Positions 58,913 through 64,000 of a stretch of 64,000 nucleotides of DNA are shown piece by piece. This DNA comes from Adiantum capillus-veneris. Lineage: Eukaryota > Streptophyta > Polypodiopsida > Polypodiales > Pteridaceae. The stretch spans positions 32,837,396 through 32,901,395 of the forward strand of contig CM043960.1 in the NCBI GenBank assembly GCA_014529385.2. Reading direction: 5' to 3'. Both the position numbers and the translations under genes were made by a program. The notes beneath the pieces were generated by a model, which was given only the letters and a program-made list of their open reading frames with translations, was not told the origin of the DNA and did not search any database. Every line of letters begins with the position of its first letter. Position 1 is the stretch's first letter.

Positions 58913-61900
58913 CTAAGGTATACCAATGCCAATACTCGATGTCGAATGAATTTGCAAAGCTTGCTCTGGGTAATAAACATCTGAAAAGCCAAACGGATAT
59001 GGGGAATTATCAGAATTCAAAAACTTTGTACCAAGATTGCAACAATCAATAATTGAGGCAATCACAATACCTAACGTGATTGGCTACACAAACCCACAGA
59101 TCTCCATAGAGCTAGACATACTGATAAAGTGCTATGGCCACCCAAGTCAAAAGTTTAAAATAACATAACTAGAATGACCTACAGCTAAATGGGACTCAAG
59201 GGGTAGAAATACAAGACTTGATGCACCGATGTGACAACCCTCCAAAGAGACTAACAAAAAGACAAGACATACAAACCTAAACCTAACTGGCAAAATCAAA
59301 GGAGGTGTTAGGCATAAAGAGAGATGCATGGACCCAGGCTGTTATAGTGTCTTCTTTGGTTACTACTGGCTGATTGTGTGTAAGATGATACTATGTTTCT
59401 ATCAATCCAAGAAACTCCAGCGTACCTCGGTCTTTTGTCGAAATGTGCAGTGTATCTAGTGTGATAATACCATCTGTTAGTGGCAGGAGTTCACATCTGA
59501 TAGCTGTTGTTGATTGAGGAGGTACATAACTGCAAAATCACATAACAATTGGAGCTATGGTTGCAAAATATGCCCAATGTTTGAAAAATGCAGTTGCAAA
59601 CACCATACCCTAAAGGAATGATGCTCTGAAGCCATAAATGTGTTCGAGCCGAGCTGTTTTCTGCAGCAATGTCGGCTGCAGATATTGCTCTTTCCTTGAC
59701 CACCCTGGGAGTAATTCCCATAATGCTTTCGATGGGTTTTGCTGGGGGTAAAGACAATGAACGTTGCAATGAACTTGGACGCCCACTAGGTGAGACTTCT
59801 GAATTTCCTTTGTCCTGGTCCAAAACATTCTCTTTATTCTTGGCAATCGGCCACTCTTTCTTCTCATGGAAACTCATAAAACTGCTTATGCGTGGTAACC
59901 CTGAGATGTTGGCGGCAGGGAGCGGTAGGGAAGACCCAGAGTATTTTGAGCTTGGAGCCAGTAACGTGAGGTGCAAAGAATCTGAGGTTAGGTTGGTTGC
60001 TTGAATTGTTACCACCTGTTTAGCATGGATTACCATTTTAGTACTGAACAAACCATAGCTGTGTCAAATAAACATGTCGTCACAGTGGTTTACCTTGGGC
60101 ACGAAGGTAGGCAATGAGCCAGTTGTTGATAGCTCAGGTTTAGATACCGATTCCAAAGAAACTGACAGTAGAAGATCTCGAGGAGTGCGTGGCTGCCACT
60201 TTATAGGATGTTTGAAATGTAGTCTTGACTCTGCAAAAAGTGTATGTTCTCAGCCAAGGGAAAGCGTTGTTGATACAAGCACTCAAAGGAGAGTGGACTA
60301 CCTGTATGACTGCATCTACAGGATACCACAACAACGTAATTGCCAGCATCCTGAAAAGATCCCAATCCGTGGTCCTTGCCCTTCTGCTTTACACTCCCTT
60401 GGAATGAAGTGGTTGATGGCTGCACGTCATGCAAAGAACTTATTGAAGCTGCTTTAACCTTGTCCTTGGCTGATGGACGTGATGAAGAGTTTGAAGGCTT
60501 CAAAATAAATGAGTGCTGCTCTCCAGGCCTGTTTAAAACTTAACTTAATCAAATTCATAGAGACCAAACCTCCAGAATCAGATTTTGAATGATAAAGACC
60601 ATGAAAAATCAAGGAAATTTTTCCATTAAATTTTCACAAAAAAAAACCCAGCAAAGAAACGCTGCATAACTGAAGTAATAAAATTCTCTGCATTCTAATT
60701 GAAGAACCTTTCTAATTTCTTTCTTTTTACTCTCACAAGGCAGAGTTTACTTATTGTGAAATCTGCAGGCAAGGCGCCCCCCTCCCAGCCTCGCCGCTTA
60801 AAGAGCATCTATAATTTTTGGGGAGAAGTCTATACAAGCATATGAACCAAGAGGTGAGGCACGATTCCCATGCTCTATTCTGATATCATATCTCGATGGC
60901 GTCTGAAGCCTTTGCTACCATATCTCAAGGTAAAACCCTAACCTCAGAACGTCTGTTCCTCGACAGCCAATGTTCTATAACTCTAGAGAGCAATGTCCAA
61001 TCTTAGAGCACCACAACCCTATAGTTCTACCATTCTACCTTGGACATGAAATCCCTCCTTGGAAATCTCTATTCCTTGATCTCAATGTATGGAACCCAAC
61101 CTCCCAATCTCAATGTATGGAACCCTTTGGGCTGATCATGCTCTGTTCCTTATAGCAGTTTTCTTGAGTAGAGGCCCTCCCCTTCCCCTGGTCCTGCTCC
61201 CTCTTGCACTTTAAAACCCTGCAAAAATTTAATACGGAACAAATCCTTAGCGATACTCTGTTTAGTCACCCATCCCATGACGCATCAGAATTGTTCGTTC
61301 TGGATGGTTGGATACCCCTTCTCGATACTCTTATGTCACCCTTCCGACGTGACGTATCAAAGTACTCATCTCAGGTGGTCCAGCAGATATTCCTTTTCCT
61401 AGTGCTCTAGCCATTCCGCTGGAATGACGCACTAAGAATATCCGTTCTATGATGGTCCTAGGGTTATTACGTCTCCGATGCTCTGGTCACCCTCTTATGA
61501 TGCATTCAAAATATACCCTCTCACTATGAATCCAGTTATTCCGAAATTTTTTAGTTCTTAAGCTATGAATGATTACCAACACTCACTTCGTGTGCTTTTG
61601 GCCTTAATGTCGTCACTTTCAAGGTGAGCACATTCCTATGACTTACAGAGATTGTCCTTTGCTTATACTTTGTGAGCATATTTGTTTGAACTCATCTTAT
61701 TCTGCCTTATATCGAGGAGTATCTGCCTGCAAGTGCAGCATTCAGCGTACTTTGAACATGCCATTCTTGAAAAGTCTGCAAATCTTGACCTTAAATGACT
61801 TTTGTAATTGTAGAATAAAAACTGATGAGAGAAAGTTGATTTAGAGGTAGGAAGCTACGCGTTCAACTTATCCTTATTGTTGCTTCATGGAACCATGGCC

Positions 61901-63056
61901 TCAAACACAGAATGCAAAGCCTGACTTTCCATAACTTGCCTTTCTATAGGAGGGTATTGAGTGTGAGTCTCTAAAATAATGATGTGGACCCCTTGATTAT
62001 TGGCTTACCAACAAGAAATCGCACCTCGATACAAAATTAACCATTGCACATCAAGTCAACAAAAGAGGAAAAAAAGATTTACTCTTCAAGCTGAATAAAG
62101 CACAAGTCACAACCTGAGGGACAGCCCTGGAAGTTTATGATCTTCTCCCACTTCCACACAAGCAAGAGGTACCGCTGATGCAATACTGCTCGACCGAGGA
62201 GTTTGACAGACAATGCTAATTGAATCAATGACTACAGAAATTTCTGGAAAATGATTTGGAACAATGTTCTGTTTTAAAAACAAAAACTGTCAATCAGCAT
62301 GTGCATTTAGGAATGGAAAGAAACCTGCGTGTGATAAACAGCTTACCAAGTAGCAATAACAGAAAACAAAGCAAGTGCACAATAGGTCTCAGGCAAAAAT
62401 TGCACCGCAATATTACCCACCTCAACAGTCACACATATTAGGTCTTTTGTATTGCAATCAGCAATATAGGATTCGATCGCAACTGGCTCCACAATATCAA
62501 GCTTTCTCCTCCATCGCCATCCTGGAACGTAAAGACCTTCCAGACCAAAATGTACAGAAAATCTCTGAGGCTCTAGCTGAGCACCCCTGAAAGACAAAAG
62601 ACCCTCCTTCCCCATTGAATGTCCCTTTGCAGACCTTTGCGAGGCAGGGCGGTCCCATTCCTCTAGCCCATATGTTGAAGTCAGCTGTGATGTAGCCATG
62701 CTTGATAACTGGGCACTGTGCGAAGATGAACCTGAAGAGTAGGTGCGTATATTTGCGAAGGAAAAGAGAGAGGATCCAGATGAACCTGTTAGAGAGGGCC
62801 TTTGTGGTGAGCTATTTACAAATGAGGTCGATGTAGCGGCCACGCCAGACAAAGGTGGTGATGGAGGGTTATCCAATGGAAGAAGCCACTGTAGAAGTTG
62901 GTCTGATGAGTTACTGAAGCCTTGATGAGCTTGAGTCCTTTCCATCTGATTTCCATGATGAGAAACTGTTCCAACTTGTCCTGGCTGCTGAAACTGAAGT
63001 ACCTCGAGAACAACCTCACCCTTCAGATCAGTTGCGACAGAGATTTGAAGCACCAC
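58913..63056 (-). CDS. Conserved plant protein, TRIPP-like (TRAPPII-associated), seven 3' exons
   Basis: Minus-strand exons: 63056-62421, 62268-62114, 60528-60302, 60230-60094, 60015-59609, 59529-59426 and 58980-58913. All have GT/AG borders and the phases (0,2,1,0,2,1) join without a break into 577 codons plus TAG. Landmarks in order: LLQWLLPLDN; GLLSFRGAQLEPQRFSVHFG; GLEGLYVPGWRWRRKL; SIVCQTPRSSS with VPLACVEVGEDH; RPGEQHSFILKP; VVVVSCRCSHT; the HLTLLAPSS block; THLWLQSIIPLG; LLPLTDGIITLDTLHI; and the end YYPEQALQI. These match a conserved plant family that I believe is TRIPP, a plant subunit of the TRAPPII vesicle-tethering complex at the trans-Golgi; the name is from memory and tentative. 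Relatives have about 350 more N-terminal residues, so 5' exons probably lie right of 63056 or outside the window. Confidence 0.85.
60529..62113 (-). other. 1.6-kb intron of the TRIPP-like gene
   Basis: Lies between the exons ending at 62114 and starting at 60528. The donor is GTTGTG, weaker than the others in the gene; the acceptor is TTTTAAACAG. It contains a diverged tandem repeat at 61251-61520. Confidence 0.75.
61251..61520. repeat. Diverged ~76-bp tandem repeat in an intron
   Basis: Four units start at about 61251, 61323, 61400 and 61475. Shared phrases are gat-ctct, gtcaccc, atgacgcat or tgatgcat, and tcaaaat. The divergence suggests an old array. Confidence 0.6.
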
Positions 63057-63367
63057 CTGCGCTCTGTCATTTACACATCAGAAGACGAATATAGCACTAC
63101 TTGAGGCACAATTGCGGGCTGGAATTAATACTAACCAAGCACACCTTGTACGAAAGAAATATCATGCCAAGAATGTTGCTGCCGATGCTTGTCTATAATC
63201 CTTGACAATGACAACTAACAGCAGACATGAACTGACAATGAATACATGGACGACGTGGGCCCACAGAGACATGCACATGGATATAGGGACAGACATGTGA
63301 CATGGACAGATTGTCCACGTTTAGCCCATATGTCTATGCTTGATTTTGTTTGAGGAACATTAAATAT
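63057..63367 (-). other. Upstream intron of the TRIPP-like gene
   Basis: The acceptor GAGCGCAG on the minus strand ends at 63057. Upstream frames are closed, so this is read as intron. No further exon was recognised. Confidence 0.5.
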
Positions 63368-63437
<70 letters not shown>

Positions 63438-63453
63438 GAAATGAAATGAAATG
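63368..63453. repeat. Compound (G)30-(GA)n-(AATGA)n repeat
   Basis: Thirty consecutive G at 63368-63397 run directly into (AG)n to 63434 and then four AAATG units to 63453. The whole stretch is purine-rich on the plus strand. Confidence 0.97.
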
Positions 63454-64000
63454 TTATATTAACGTCTTCAAAAGGCCATAATGACCTATGAGACCCGAAA
63501 GTTACAAAGTGGTGGATTTGATACAAAGTCAGAGTAACAAAAGAACCTAACAACAGTACAAAACAAAGATATATACTATGGGGTCCTAAGTTGATCGATG
63601 TGAACCAAGCAAAAGACTAAGCAAAAAATGGGCGGCTTGTTGGGATAGCTGAATCACAAGAGATCTAGCATCGTTCGTTGGCGAATCTCATCAATTTCCT
63701 CCATGGTTAGTAGTTTGACCGGGCGTTGTGCATGCCTGGCCAGCGTGCTCCGAATTTTCTGTCGTAGCCTCCGTCGATGCTGTGTAGTTCTTCGCAGTCG
63801 CGGGCGCCTAGATTTCCCCAGTTCAATCGCTCGGTCAATCAGTGTGCCTCTGGTGTGAGACGAGGGGGAGCTCTACTGTGGGAGTGGCTCTTGCGGCTGT
63901 CTCGTGTCTGCTCTGAAGAAGTCTGTGATCTGTCTTTGAGACTGGCTAGCCTCGCCATTCATTAGGCTATCTCTGTGTCTGCGCAGCTCGAGCAAGAACA
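63454..64000 (-). mobile_element. Possible non-LTR retrotransposon 3' end
   Basis: Read on the minus strand, the sequence ends in TTAATATAACATTTCATTTCA, that is, a terminal region followed by a short ATTTC repeat, which is how many non-LTR elements end. An open, basic frame (RRRLRQKIRSTLARHAQRP) lies near 63790-63700 on the minus strand. No reverse transcriptase is visible in the window, so the call is tentative. Confidence 0.25.

Noticed and set aside
62343-62420. C-terminal 26 residues of the ORF ending at 62343
   Set aside because: They are intron read-through after the donor GAG/GTGGGT; the true continuation is the exon at 62114-62268.

Overview
This is nuclear DNA from a land plant with a large, repeat-rich genome. 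Evidence: Ty3/gypsy and Ty1/copia LTR retrotransposons with plant-type primer binding sites (initiator tRNA-Met and tRNA-Asp types), nested insertions, abundant long (GA)n/(TC)n and (GT)n tracts, and two genes of plant-conserved families with plant-type splice sites. The mix would suit a fern or another large-genome plant, but I cannot fix the lineage from sequence alone.

Layout. 1-10265: a minus-strand gypsy chromovirus (Gyp-A) with its 3' LTR running off the left edge. It is split by a plus-strand chromovirus (Gyp-B, 2246-8359) that keeps its 3' LTR but only the last 69 bp of its 5' LTR. 10266-13708: leader and LTR-like debris of an older related element (Gyp-C). 13709-17692: microsatellites, a tRNA-derived SINE-like piece and the first copy of a 1.5-kb dispersed repeat. 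17727-22842: a structurally complete but disabled copia element (Cop-1) with matching LTRs and a CTCTT target duplication. 22848-26600: no genes, but a 593-bp foldback structure (24466-25058) and (GA)n, (AT)n and (TC)n tracts. 26607-28320: gypsy debris (Gyp-D) with a tandem duplication. 28573-30077: second copy of the 1.5-kb repeat. 31750-42410: minus-strand gypsy (Gyp-E) with a tRNA-Asp primer site, plus debris of another element. 42415-47435: minus-strand copia (Cop-2), inserted into the LTR of a decayed plus-strand relative of Cop-1 (Cop-3, 47436-51911).

The last 12 kb is the gene-bearing part. A plus-strand UBA-domain protein gene (CDS 53097-55193, with an intron in the 5' UTR) converges on a minus-strand multi-exon gene (58913-63056, continuing right). 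I reconstructed the seven 3'-most exons of the second gene; all exon phases join without a break. It belongs to a conserved plant family that I tentatively equate with the TRAPPII-associated protein TRIPP. A Tourist-like MITE with a TTA target duplication and a three-unit 39-bp repeat lie between the two genes.

I found no new multi-gene system. The items most worth a second look are the reconstructed conserved gene, the GC-palindrome foldback, the tRNA-derived SINE candidate, the duplicated 1.5-kb unit with a length-conserved ORF, and the 33-bp repeat array inside the Gyp-B LTR.
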